From Rhizobium sp. Leaf306 (GTDB lineage: Bacteria > Pseudomonadota > Alphaproteobacteria > Rhizobiales > Rhizobiaceae): DNA of 64,000 nucleotides. Below the pieces are notes generated by a model that made no database searches, had not been told where the DNA came from, and was given only the letters and a program-made list of their open reading frames with translations. The stretch lies in contig NZ_LMNX01000001.1 of assembly GCF_001423425.1 (NCBI RefSeq), positions 950,970 to 1,014,969 of the forward strand, in the 5' to 3' direction. A program made the translations under genes and the position numbers. Below are positions 34,230-42,543 of the stretch, in pieces; position 1 is the first letter of the stretch, and every line of letters starts with the position of its first letter.

Positions 34230-35732
34230 TCATGCCCTCACGATCCGGTAAGCTTCCTTGCGGGAAATACCGCGAACCACCGAGCCTTTGGGAAGGCTCA
34301 CAAGCCAGCCATGATCTTCCAAGATAGCAATGGCAGCGCGGGTCGCTGGGCTTTCCCGCAAGGCTCGGATCGGCGCGCGCTGCACAACGTCGCTCGGCAA
34401 TACCTCCGGGTGAGGCCACGCTTCCAGAAGCCACTTGCGCAGGGTTTCAGCAATCCCGACTTTCTCCGACACATTCGCGGCATCGGACAGACGCTGCGCT
34501 TCGGAGAGGTAGAATTGTGCCAGCGTGATTGCGTCGGCCATCGTTTGGGGCTGCACTTCCGTTGCATGAAGGTCTTCCCAAACGGTCATGACCCCGGCGA
34601 TCCGGGCAGCCTGCTCAGCCGATTTGGACGCATAACCGGTGATGTTCGCATATTCGCCGCCGGGTGCCTGCCCAGCCTCCAGCGCGTCGGAATAGGCTGA
34701 CAGCAATGCGCGGGCGACGGACGACAAGGGGAGAGGCACGGGTGTCAGTTCGCGCGTTTTCTCATCCATTGGCAACGCCGTTCGCAGGATCGTGCCAAGC
34801 CGTGCTCCGAAGTCTGCAAGGGCTTGGTTATTCTGTCTCGCATTAGCCTGAAACCTTGTGCCGATGGTGCTTGGCGGCTCGCAAATCAGAAAGCGCGGCA
34901 AAAAGCCGGTGTCCGCCGACATGGGATCGGCCATGAAGGTGCGAGCAACGCCCGGCTGCACCATGAGATGCACAGCCAGCCGCCGCCCGAACAACGTCAA
35001 CGAGCCGTCCCCTGCACGAGTGCGGCGAATTGCATTGCCCTGCCAAACGTCATTCAGCGCCGCCAGCGTCTTTTGCCTGTTGTCTGACGACATAGCGAAG
35101 CCACCGAGAAATTGACCGCCCTCATCGGAGAAGATCCCTAATGATGGCACACCCTCCGCGAACTTGCGCGTCAGCCCCTCATAGGTAGGCTCCGTTACCG
35201 TGCGATCCGTCGACGGAGGCGCTGCGGGTTCAGGTCCGAGGTTTGCTAGGTTGATCTCAGCCCCTGCGCGCTTGTCGGTTTTTTTGGCGTCGGCCAAAAC
35301 GCGATCTCGGTCGCCTTTCCAAAGTGCATGCTTGGCTTCCCAGGATGTGATCTCGTCCCGCCTCGTATCGTGTTCCTCTTTCTCGTAGCTGCGGAGAGCG
35401 GCCATAAGGGGTGCATCGCAGGATGATTTCCGTTCCCCTGATTGCGCGATGGTCAATGCGTAGAGTGACAGGGGGCGCTCTCCACCGAGTGTTTCGACAT
35501 CACGGAAGCCCTGGACCGCCAAAGACGCTACCGACAAGGCGGAAGCGGCAGGAATGGCGACGGGGGCCTGCGTCTGGCCTTGAACAGCCTCTACCACCGC
35601 CTGAAGCGGCCCCAGCGCTGCCACAGGATACGGTTCTCCCGAAGGGATTTTGCGGACAAGAGGTTGCGGTCCTTCGACTTTGAACGGGACTTCTTCCGGG
35701 ATACGGATTTCGGGGGCGGCATGGATGCTCAT
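34230..35732 (-). CDS. DUF3987 (YfjI-type) replication-associated protein
   Basis: This 500-residue protein of the DUF3987/YfjI family is common in integrative elements and phage-like islands next to Toprim primases. Seen are the family N-terminus (PEEVPFKVEGPQPLVRKIP), ASALSVASLAVQGFRDVETL, SGERKSSCDAPLMAALRSYE (at the position of a helicase Walker A-like loop but without a full GKT/S), LGIFSDEGGQFLGGFAMSSD, and TADPMSADTG-type sequence in the middle. The ATG overlaps the preceding Toprim gene stop (ATGA). It probably works with that primase in element replication. The function is inferred from family context. Confidence 0.8.
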   Translation of the reverse strand: MSIHAAPEIRIPEEVPFKVEGPQPLVRKIPSGEPYPVAALGPLQAVVEAVQGQTQAPVAIPAASALSVASLAVQGFRDVETLGGERPLSLYALTIAQSGERKSSCDAPLMAALRSYEKEEHDTRRDEITSWEAKHALWKGDRDRVLADAKKTDKRAGAEINLANLGPEPAAPPSTDRTVTEPTYEGLTRKFAEGVPSLGIFSDEGGQFLGGFAMSSDNRQKTLAALNDVWQGNAIRRTRAGDGSLTLFGRRLAVHLMVQPGVARTFMADPMSADTGFLPRFLICEPPSTIGTRFQANARQNNQALADFGARLGTILRTALPMDEKTRELTPVPLPLSSVARALLSAYSDALEAGQAPGGEYANITGYASKSAEQAARIAGVMTVWEDLHATEVQPQTMADAITLAQFYLSEAQRLSDAANVSEKVGIAETLRKWLLEAWPHPEVLPSDVVQRAPIRALRESPATRAAIAILEDHGWLVSLPKGSVVRGISRKEAYRIVRA

Positions 35733-36607
35733 GCGGCAGCTCCTTTCATCGTGAGAATGTCGTTGAAATCCCGGCCTTCCGGCGCAGGGAGAAGCGATAC
35801 GGCCCAGCCAAGCGCGGCGGCCCGTTCTCCGAGTGTATTGCCAGCCGATCGGCCCGCATTGTCCCCATCGGCGGCGATGGTCAGCCGACCGGGAGAGGCT
35901 GGCAGGGCGAGAGACTTCATGCCGCTTGTGGAAAGCGCCGCCCATACCGTCGCGCGGTAGGAAAGAAGGCCGGACAAGAGGGAAAGTCCTGTTTCGATGC
36001 CCTCACAGACCACGAGCTTTTCACCATTGTCCGAAAGGCGGACCGCTCCGCCTGCCACGGTGCCCAACATGGCCTTTGCAGGCTCAACTGAGGCCTTTCC
36101 CGTTCCATCGACACGCAAATAGGTCCGGTGAATAGCGAACCGGGTCGAACCCTCGACAATGGCCACGATCGCTGGAAACCGAGCTGCGGACTGATGCCAG
36201 CAAGATGGATGGAAACGCAGCGTATCGGGAAGATCGCAGTTGATACCCCGATTGTGCAGATAGGTTTCCGCAATCGTGCCAGCGATAGGCTTTGCCTCCA
36301 TCCAGAAAGCGAAGGCCCGCGCCTCGGTTCTCTTTGCTTTCTCCTCGTCCTCACGACGCATCTGGTCCGAGTCGTGCGCAGAAGGACGATCAAAACGGGC
36401 AAAGTTCCTGAGCCCTAGTGCAGCCGCCACATAGTCGCGACAGAGCTTCCAATCGTCACCCGCAAAGGAGTGAACGGCATAGCCATCAGTAGAGATAACA
36501 ACTGAAAGCGAACGATCCTTCGGAGAGTGTCCGGGACCGGGCGCAAGCACCCGATCCTTTCCCGACACGTCACCGCCCAGCAACTTGGCAGCGAGAGCAA
36601 CGTTCAT
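35729..36607 (-). CDS. Toprim-domain primase-like protein
   Basis: A 292-residue protein of the phage/island primase type. The N-terminal part has a zinc-free CHC2-like segment (PGHSPKDRSLSVVISTDGYA) and a DUF7146-like middle (AETYLHNRGINCDLPDTLRF, HPSCWH). The C-terminal Toprim domain shows KLVVCEGIETGLSLLSGLL (the catalytic Glu) and LTIAADGDNAGRSAG (the D-x-D). GRDFNDIL is near the end. The start overlaps the previous gene by four bases. It probably makes primers for replication of the excised element or regulates it. Confidence 0.85.
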   Translation of the reverse strand: MNVALAAKLLGGDVSGKDRVLAPGPGHSPKDRSLSVVISTDGYAVHSFAGDDWKLCRDYVAAALGLRNFARFDRPSAHDSDQMRREDEEKAKRTEARAFAFWMEAKPIAGTIAETYLHNRGINCDLPDTLRFHPSCWHQSAARFPAIVAIVEGSTRFAIHRTYLRVDGTGKASVEPAKAMLGTVAGGAVRLSDNGEKLVVCEGIETGLSLLSGLLSYRATVWAALSTSGMKSLALPASPGRLTIAADGDNAGRSAGNTLGERAAALGWAVSLLPAPEGRDFNDILTMKGAAA

Positions 36608-37119
36608 CGGCGAGGTCCCCTTACACGAAGCACCTTGATCTCGGTCCACAGGCGATAGCGCGCATGGCTGCCGGGATATCGACCACCATGCGGCTCCATC
36701 TCTGTCTCGATCTCAAGACCGTAGCGTTTCCGGAGTGTGTGGATGTACGATGCTACGCGTGGACCGCGACCCCTGAACCCGGTGATGCCGAAGTCGCCAG
36801 CAATGATCAGTTCCATGAGGCACCAGGCCACGCGACCGGTTGCAACCACCGGATCCGGATCGTCCTCGACAACGTAGCTGATATGTCGGGTCTGATTCCG
36901 TTTCACCTTTCTCCGGCCAAGACTGGACTTCTTGGCTTCGGGGAGACCTGGCAAGGGCTGTTGTTCGGAGGTCGTCCGACCAAAAACTTCAAGTTGATTC
37001 ACCAACTTGGAGACGGTACGATTCAGACCTTCAATAGCAGCGCCAACAGCTTCGATAGTCTGGGCCTTGTCACGGGTAGCCGTGGCGGGGGTCTTTCGTT
37101 TATGCATGGCCGCCCCCAT
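36604..37119 (-). CDS. Unknown element protein with possible winged helix
   Basis: A 171-residue protein whose ATG overlaps the stop of the AlpA-like gene (TAATG). The N-terminal 60 residues are helical (AVGAAIEGLNRTVSKLVNQL). The C-terminal half (CLMELIIAGDFGITGFRGRG, HTLRKRYGLEIETEMEPHGG) looks like a winged-helix domain of the type often linked to phage regulators. Its position between an AlpA-like factor and a Toprim primase suggests a role in element replication or control. No family can be named. Confidence 0.7.
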   Translation of the reverse strand: MGAAMHKRKTPATATRDKAQTIEAVGAAIEGLNRTVSKLVNQLEVFGRTTSEQQPLPGLPEAKKSSLGRRKVKRNQTRHISYVVEDDPDPVVATGRVAWCLMELIIAGDFGITGFRGRGPRVASYIHTLRKRYGLEIETEMEPHGGRYPGSHARYRLWTEIKVLRVRGPRR

Positions 37120-37331
37120 TACGCCGCGACCGAGGTCGAGCGGCGGCGTTTGGAACTCAGCCAAACGTCCAGATCGGCGAGGTCGTATACGACGGCCTTG
37201 CCGAGCTTGATGTACTCGGGACCACCGCCCGTCAGGCGAAGTTTCGTGAGGGTCGAGGCCGAAAGACCTGTGTAACTTGCCGCGTCTTCAGTACGAAGCA
37301 TTCGGCGCAGATGGGATGCCGTATCGTGCAT
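37119..37331 (-). CDS. AlpA/MerR-like helix-turn-helix excisionase
   Basis: This 70-residue DNA-binding protein is of the AlpA/excisionase (HTH_17) type. RTEDAASYTGLSASTLTKLR is the helix-turn-helix, and PEYIKLGKAVVYDLADLDVW is the wing and following helix. Such proteins regulate integrase or act as recombination directionality factors. It opens a tight operon of five minus-strand genes linked by overlaps or gaps of under five bases. It is a good candidate for the directionality factor of the integrase at 38846. Confidence 0.85.
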   Translation of the reverse strand: MHDTASHLRRMLRTEDAASYTGLSASTLTKLRLTGGGPEYIKLGKAVVYDLADLDVWLSSKRRRSTSVAA

Positions 37332-37401
37332 TTCGCTTCCTTTTCAAGCTACAGGAATGATCTCCTGTGATTGAGAAGGTCGCGCAGCGATATTTCTCCG
37401 T

Positions 37402-38796
37402 CTATTTCCGCATATTCGCCGACTGAAAAAATCGGCGAAATTCATCTAACTCTTTGCCTCTGTTCGCATTTATGGGCCCCCTTCGCCCTCTTTTTCCCGA
37501 GAAGTAGCCAGCAGCCTCGGGTTTGGCGAATATACGGAGGCATTGGTTGCGGGTTGCTCCGACTAGGTTTAGCAGCTCCTTCTTTGCCTCTGCGTCAGTC
37601 CACATCAGATATCCGCGATCGGCAAAGAACTTCGCGGCCTCATGAAGAGCCTTCCGAATCGATGCAGGTGCTGCCGATCCTCGGACGGACTTCAATGTCT
37701 CTCCGGGCAGCGCCGATTGTCTTTTCGAGCCAACCGAGGAATTGGCGTCGGTTTCTGACGGATAATCAGCGCCGGGCCATGTCCGAATTACCTGGCTGGC
37801 ATTGATAAGAATGTCCGCATATATCTGTAGGCTCAGATTATTGGCCGCAACCGTACCAACTTCGTCATCGTGAATAAGCGTCAACCTTCGCCATTCGCAT
37901 GCATCGATTTTTTCGTCATTCATTGTTCGCAGGTTGGTACCATCAGCGTCGACATCGCCTGACTTCAGCGCCTTAAAAAGCTCCCTTAGGGCCTTCTCGT
38001 AAGTGGGCGACTCTTCCTGACCATTCGCAGTCTTCCCGTCAAGCCAATGTCTTATTCCCTCAAGATTGGGTTCCGGAACATCATCAAACGGTGACTGGAC
38101 AGCAAATTTTTTGTTATGGAATTCCTTGTGAAAGTGGGCCACGTTGAGTGGATTGCGCCAGACAATCCATGCCATCACCATTTCGACTGCCCAGTCGTCC
38201 ATGTCCATAACAGCGAAATCCGCAGCCTGGACCTCAGGTACGAGCGGTGGAAATCCGTTCTCCGCGGCAACCTTCTCAGCCTCGGGCAAAAACATGTTGC
38301 CACACTTCACGGCCTCGATGAGTAAGCTGCGCTCATCTTGGAAATCCGGGAATTGCTCTGTCCAATTTATCGCGACGCTGCCGAACGGCGGCCAAACATC
38401 CAGGAGTTGTTCAACTGGGATGCACACAGATTTCCATGTTTTCCAGATGGCCTTGGAGTTCTCATAGGTTAGAGAGACAACTCCACCAAACTCCGATCCA
38501 AGCGAGTCGTCGATCGTTGAGACACACAAGATCCTATTCCCGCAAACGGCGCCTGCTCTCCAAACGGTCTTGTCTATAACTTCATGATACGGTTCATCGG
38601 AGCCTGCCGGGTTTCCGCTCGCCACTACTTCGCCACTTGCGCATTTTGCGATTAAGTCCTGTTCGGCATCTTCCCTGCTCGCCGGAACTCCCCGCCCGCT
38701 TGAAATCCAGTTTATAGCCTCGCCGAGATAAATTTCACAGCCGTGGGGTAGTTCAAATATTGATCTTGAGCCTATCTGCGACACGTTGGAAACCAT
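37402..38796 (-). CDS. Unknown protein next to the integrase
   Basis: This 464-residue protein is of unknown function. No signal peptide or transmembrane segment is seen. The sequence is acidic with Trp-rich parts (INWISSGRGVPASREDAEQD, MDDWAVEMVMAWIVWRNPLN). Its last 110 residues (RKALHEAAKFFADRGYLMWT, DAEAKKELLNLVGATRNQCL, then FSGKRGRRGPI) resemble a C-terminal DNA-binding helix bundle. Proteins of this build are common beside integrases in rhizobial islands, which is recollection. It is separated from the integrase by 49 bases on the same strand. Confidence 0.7.
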   Translation of the reverse strand: MVSNVSQIGSRSIFELPHGCEIYLGEAINWISSGRGVPASREDAEQDLIAKCASGEVVASGNPAGSDEPYHEVIDKTVWRAGAVCGNRILCVSTIDDSLGSEFGGVVSLTYENSKAIWKTWKSVCIPVEQLLDVWPPFGSVAINWTEQFPDFQDERSLLIEAVKCGNMFLPEAEKVAAENGFPPLVPEVQAADFAVMDMDDWAVEMVMAWIVWRNPLNVAHFHKEFHNKKFAVQSPFDDVPEPNLEGIRHWLDGKTANGQEESPTYEKALRELFKALKSGDVDADGTNLRTMNDEKIDACEWRRLTLIHDDEVGTVAANNLSLQIYADILINASQVIRTWPGADYPSETDANSSVGSKRQSALPGETLKSVRGSAAPASIRKALHEAAKFFADRGYLMWTDAEAKKELLNLVGATRNQCLRIFAKPEAAGYFSGKRGRRGPINANRGKELDEFRRFFQSANMRK

Positions 38797-38845
38797 GACA
38801 CTTTCACATTCGGACTTACGGATGACGTGGATCGATCTGGCGGGC

Positions 38846-40117
38846 TCACACGCTTTCCGGGGCTTGCCCTCCTCTGACGCTCATACCAATCTTATTCGCA
38901 CCAAGCTTGAGGGACTCGTTCTCCAAGTGCGCATAACGCATGGTGGTTGAAATATCTTTATGACCCAACAATTTGCTGATCACTGCAATGCCTAGGCCCC
39001 CATTCACGCCATGACTGGCAAACGTGTGACGAAGGTCATGAAGGCGTACTTCCTTAAGATCGGCGTGACGACATATGGTCGCCCACGGTCGCTTGATATC
39101 CGCTCTTGGCTTCTCTTGAGGGGTTCCCGCACTTTCGGACGCGATTACGTACCGCCCAATACGCTTGATACGGCGGATCACTTCCACAGCGGGCTGGCTG
39201 AGGATGATATCTTTTTTTCCGTTGTCTGCATTGGAGGATTTGGATTTAGATAACCGCAACACGCCACTCTGAAGGTCTACAACCGACCATTCCAGGTGCA
39301 GAATTTCACGCAGACGCGCGCCCGTTAGCATCAGCAGACGAATTGCCGCCGTTGCATGGGGACTGATGACTGTGGTCCTGTTGTCTTTTGGGAGATGTTT
39401 GGACTGCTTGCCCTCATCGATATTCCAAGGGATGCCAGCGGTCTCTGCGAGAGTCAGGGTTTCCTCCAGGCGAATCAATTCCTCGGTCGTGAGGTACCGC
39501 TCCTTGGCGGTCTCCCTGAATTTCTCGATACCTTGCGCCGGGTTCTCCCTGCTGGCGATATGCTTCATAGCTGCGCCATAGTTGAACATCGAACTTAGTA
39601 CAGCCAAGACCTTGTTGGCCATAGAAGGTGTGACAGCCATCCTGTTATGCAGCTTCTCGATGTCAATTTCCGTCACCTTGTCTGCCTTCATGCTTCCTAG
39701 TGCAGGAAGTATGTGAAGGCTGATTGCATCCTCGTAGCCCTCGTAGGTGTTTTTTGAGCGTTTGGCGGTGATGAGATTTTTCATGAAGTGCTTACTAAGC
39801 TGCTCCACGGTCAATGCAGACCGTTCGGCGGCCTTCTTTGCTTGTGGGTCAATGCCTACCACAACCTCCGCCCGTCTTTTTTCAGCCAATCGACGCGCTT
39901 CGTCCGCGGTAAGGTCTTTAACGCTTCCTATCGTAAATTTCTTCTTGTCCTCTCCTCTTCCACCTCCGTTTGGGCGGTACTCCAGGATCCAAGTTTTTGT
40001 TCCAGTCGGATAAACTCTCAGGCCAAATCCCGTGATCTGACTGTCAAATAAGATGTACGCCTTCTCACGCGGCAACGCTTTGTCCACGACCGTCTTTGTG
40101 ATCTTGATAGTCGGCAT
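38846..40117 (-). CDS. Tyrosine recombinase, integrase of the tRNA-Thr element
   Basis: A 423-residue integrase. The N-terminal DUF4102-type arm-binding domain (MPTIKITKTVVDKALPREKA, GFGLRVYPTGTKTWILEYR) is followed by a core-binding domain and the catalytic domain. The latter has Arg in LLMLTGARLREILHLEW, HDLRHTFASHG with both catalytic His and Arg, LLGHKDISTTMRYAHLE with the late His and the nucleophile Tyr. All catalytic residues are present. It lies 153 bases from the right repeat, reading inward. Arm-type boxes just upstream of its start match those near the left end. The start at 40117 is chosen for spacing to AAGGAA. Confidence 0.93.
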   Translation of the reverse strand: MPTIKITKTVVDKALPREKAYILFDSQITGFGLRVYPTGTKTWILEYRPNGGGRGEDKKKFTIGSVKDLTADEARRLAEKRRAEVVVGIDPQAKKAAERSALTVEQLSKHFMKNLITAKRSKNTYEGYEDAISLHILPALGSMKADKVTEIDIEKLHNRMAVTPSMANKVLAVLSSMFNYGAAMKHIASRENPAQGIEKFRETAKERYLTTEELIRLEETLTLAETAGIPWNIDEGKQSKHLPKDNRTTVISPHATAAIRLLMLTGARLREILHLEWSVVDLQSGVLRLSKSKSSNADNGKKDIILSQPAVEVIRRIKRIGRYVIASESAGTPQEKPRADIKRPWATICRHADLKEVRLHDLRHTFASHGVNGGLGIAVISKLLGHKDISTTMRYAHLENESLKLGANKIGMSVRGGQAPESV

Positions 40118-40130
40118 GGCCATTATTTCC

Positions 40131-40153
40131 TTGAGTCGCCACCGCGTCGCCAC
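40131..40153. repeat. Right arm-type repeat: two GTCGCCAC boxes
   Basis: GTCGCCAC occurs at 40135 and 40146, 11 bases apart. It sits in a 23-base block that differs by one base from the block at 26209-26231. It lies just upstream of the integrase start, so it might also help autoregulation. Confidence 0.65.
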
Positions 40154-40270
40154 GGCCGACACCAGCTAGAGGAATTTCACGGAAACGTAGTACCAGCTAC
40201 CTCAATGATTTAAAATATGAAATGCAACATTAGGAACTGTGGTAAATCATCCGGAAAGATACTCCCGATA

Positions 40271-40321
40271 ATTCGTAATGATGGGGTCAGAGGTTCGAGT
40301 CCTCTAAGCGGCACCATTTTT
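40271..40321 (+). repeat. attR: right copy of the 51-bp direct repeat
   Basis: An exact copy of the 3' half of tRNA-Thr from the anticodon loop through CCA plus five Ts. The 5' half of the tRNA is missing here, which marks this as the disrupted end of the insertion. Confidence 0.95.
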
Positions 40322-40343
40322 CCCAAACGTCTCCCACCCCTCC

Positions 40344-41075
40344 TCACATCCGCCCCGTCGCCTGCAAATCGCGTTCGGCGCGTTCTAGCGCACTCGTGTT
40401 GAGGACTTTGCGCTGGAGTGCTACGGCGACGGCGCGTGTGCGGAGGTTGAACCAGCCTTCGCTGCCTTCGTGGTTGCGGCCGTAGGACTCGTAGACGTCA
40501 AGCTTTTCGTAGAGTTGCTGCAGACGGTTCTGGACGCTGCGGAGCGACAGGTGCTTGCGGTGGGCGATCGCCTTGTCGGTCAATCCCAGCGCGACGTCGA
40601 TGAGGATTTCGTATTCGACGTCGCTGAGGCCCAGCGAATTTCCGAGGCTTTTCTGCTGGATGCCGCGCACTTCGCGGTCAATCACGCATTGGGATTCCAT
40701 GAAGACGCTGCGCAGCGCCAGCTTCAACCGGTCTTCGGATGCGGATTTGAGGACATAGCCGTAGGTCGCGCCCTCGGGCACGATGCGCGAGACGCCCCGC
40801 ACATAGGCCTCGTCGGAATAGTTCGACCAGAACAGGATTTTCGTATCGGGACGTTCGCGCCAGATGGTGCGCGCCGCTTCGATGCCGTTGCGCTCGCTCA
40901 TCTGCAGGTCCATCACCACGTGCTCGATGCGCGAGGAGCGCGCCTGTGCTTCGCCGATGAGGCCGTTTTCGGCCTCCACAACGCTACGGCACTCGGGAAG
41001 GGCCGCACGCACCGCCTCGTGGAGATAGGAGCGGTGAAGCGCGTCGTCCTCGATGATCAGGACATCCATCATCAT
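40344..41075 (-). CDS. LuxR-family response regulator
   Basis: A 243-residue response regulator. The receiver domain has DVLIIEDDALHRS, the phospho-acceptor Asp in VVMDLQMSE, Ser in ILFWSNYSDE and Lys in YVLKSASED. The C-terminal helix-turn-helix (LSDVEYEILIDVALGLTDKA, then LSLRSVQNRLQQLYEKLDV) is of the NarL/LuxR type. The start overlaps the stop of the kinase gene (ATGATG), so the two are translationally linked. The pair probably controls the divergent sugar importer, with the palindrome at 42361 as a candidate site. Confidence 0.9.
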   Translation of the reverse strand: MMMDVLIIEDDALHRSYLHEAVRAALPECRSVVEAENGLIGEAQARSSRIEHVVMDLQMSERNGIEAARTIWRERPDTKILFWSNYSDEAYVRGVSRIVPEGATYGYVLKSASEDRLKLALRSVFMESQCVIDREVRGIQQKSLGNSLGLSDVEYEILIDVALGLTDKAIAHRKHLSLRSVQNRLQQLYEKLDVYESYGRNHEGSEGWFNLRTRAVAVALQRKVLNTSALERAERDLQATGRM

Positions 41076-42304
41076 CCTATCTCCGCTCCCGTCTTCGGTT
41101 GTATCGGAAGGGTCAGCCGCACGAGCGTGCCGCGATCTTTGGCGCTGGTGATCTCGAACCTTGCGGAGATCAGCCGCGCGCGGGTTTTCATGTTGTCTAT
41201 GCCGTGGCCGGCGCGGTTTTCAGGCGCGCCGATGCCGGAGCCGTCGTCCTTGACCTCGATCGAAAGAGACCTGCCCGACTGGGTCAGCGCCACGTCGATC
41301 CGGTCTGCCTGGCCGTGGCGGATGGCGTTGTTCACCGCTTCCTGAACGATCCGGAACAGGGCGATCGCCACCGTCGGATCAAGATCGCGAAGCGTGCCGC
41401 CGGTCTCGTCGGTCATCTCCCAGGCGATCGTCTGGCCGCTTTCGCGCACCGACCGCTCCAGATGGTTCTCGATCGCCTCGGCGACGCCGAACAGTTGCAG
41501 CACAGTGGGCTTGGCTTCCTCGATGATCTCGCGAAGATCGTGCATGCATTGCTGCATGGCGCGGCAGAGCGGCTCCAGCGCATCGCCCGGCACGCTCGCA
41601 ACACCCGTCAGCTTCTCCATGCGGCGGGTCAGCCGGGTGAGGTCGGCGAGCGTCTGGTCATGAAGATCCATGCCGATCCGCTGGCGTTCCGCCTCCAGGG
41701 CCTCGGTGAGTTTCAGGGCGCCGAGCCGCAAGCCCTCCTCGCGGGCGCTGGCTTCGGTCTGGATCACGGCCGAGCGCTTGGCCTGTTCGGCGGCCCGCAG
41801 CGCGAAGAAATAGGGGGCGAGCAGGTCGGCCACCGCGCGTGCGTTCTCGACATCCTCCATCGTGTAGCAGTCATACTGCCGGCTGGAACAGCTGAGCGCG
41901 CCGATCACGTCGCCCTGGGCTTTGAGCGGAACATGGAGACGGCTTTTGAGCGACAGCTCGATGATGGGGCTCGCAAAGGCGCCGTCGAAATGGAAGCGCG
42001 GATCGGTCAGGGCATTGCCCGAGAGAAGATAGTCCACCTCGCCGGCCAGCAGCGTGCGGATCGGGCTGCCGGTCAGGAGCGCCGGCGGCTCCTTGCTCCA
42101 GGCGGTATCGAGGCCGCTTTCGTAGGCAATATGGTATTTTCCATCCAGCATCTTGATGCAGACATCGAGATGGTCGTGCGGGATGATATGGCTGATCTCC
42201 TCGCCCACGGCCTTGATGATCGCATCGAAATCTAGCTGGCCGGCGAGCAATCTCGAAATGCCGAGATAGCGGTCGAACAGCGAGTTGCGCGCCGGATTGA
42301 GCAT
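41072..42304 (-). CDS. GAF-domain sensor histidine kinase (NarX-like HisKA_3 type)
   Basis: A soluble 410-residue kinase. No transmembrane segment is predicted. Residues of about 20-170 form a GAF domain (GEEISHIIPHDHLDVCIKML, KAQGDVIGALSCSSRQYDCY). HisKA_3 follows with ERQRIGMDLHDQTLADLTRL, where the His in DLHDQ is the phospho-site. The ATPase domain shows IVQEAVNNAIRHGQ (N box) and VKDDGSGIG (G1), then RAGHGIDNMKTRA. It probably senses a cytoplasmic small molecule. It is paired with the overlapping response-regulator gene and divergent from the sugar ABC operon. Confidence 0.9.
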   Translation of the reverse strand: MLNPARNSLFDRYLGISRLLAGQLDFDAIIKAVGEEISHIIPHDHLDVCIKMLDGKYHIAYESGLDTAWSKEPPALLTGSPIRTLLAGEVDYLLSGNALTDPRFHFDGAFASPIIELSLKSRLHVPLKAQGDVIGALSCSSRQYDCYTMEDVENARAVADLLAPYFFALRAAEQAKRSAVIQTEASAREEGLRLGALKLTEALEAERQRIGMDLHDQTLADLTRLTRRMEKLTGVASVPGDALEPLCRAMQQCMHDLREIIEEAKPTVLQLFGVAEAIENHLERSVRESGQTIAWEMTDETGGTLRDLDPTVAIALFRIVQEAVNNAIRHGQADRIDVALTQSGRSLSIEVKDDGSGIGAPENRAGHGIDNMKTRARLISARFEITSAKDRGTLVRLTLPIQPKTGAEIG

Positions 42305-42360
42305 GATCAGGCCTCCTCCCAGGCCCTGGCGACATTAAGCGCCAGCTTTTCAGTCACGTC

Positions 42361-42397
42361 CTGCGGGAACCCGCAGACTTTGCGCGAAAGCCCGCAG
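42361..42397. promoter_or_regulatory. Palindromic operator candidate between kinase and sugar operon
   Basis: CTGCGGG-AA-CCCGCAG is a perfect 16-base palindrome (42361-42376). The half-site CCCGCAG recurs at 42391, exactly 21 bases after its first copy, two helical turns away. Such a dyad plus half-site suits a dimeric LuxR-type regulator. It is placed 57 bases from the kinase start and 147 from the binding-protein start. Confidence 0.55.
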
Positions 42398-42543
42398 AAA
42401 GCGTGCTTGGATGCGCCTGTACAACATTAGAAAACTCCTCCATTCTCGATTTACTGAGCAAAAGGGGCTCAGGGCAATCATTATCTCCGGACACCCGTTG
42501 AGGAGCGGCCCGGGGATATAGAGGGAGCTTTTGGGAGGAAATC

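Larger units (their letters stand above)
26099..40321. mobile_element. Integrative mobilisable element in tRNA-Thr(CGT)
   Basis: The boundaries are a 51-base exact direct repeat (26099-26149 and 40271-40321) covering the tRNA 3' half plus five Ts. A tyrosine integrase lies at the right end, reading inward. A MobV-type relaxase, but no type IV secretion genes, points to a mobilisable rather than self-transmissible element. An AlpA-like factor and an AlpA/Toprim/DUF3987 operon look like a regulation and replication module. The cargo includes a TIR/macrodomain pair. Base composition is mosaic: the defence-like genes are clearly more AT-rich than the flanking chromosome, while the relaxase and primase blocks are GC-rich. 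Confidence 0.93.

Noticed and set aside
33714-34700. Plus-strand open frame of 328 codons
   Set aside because: It is antisense to the DUF3987 gene and its downstream partner, which have family motifs, coupled starts and consistent operon order.
40217-40402. Small plus-strand frame across attR
   Set aside because: It runs through the tRNA fragment and has no protein character.
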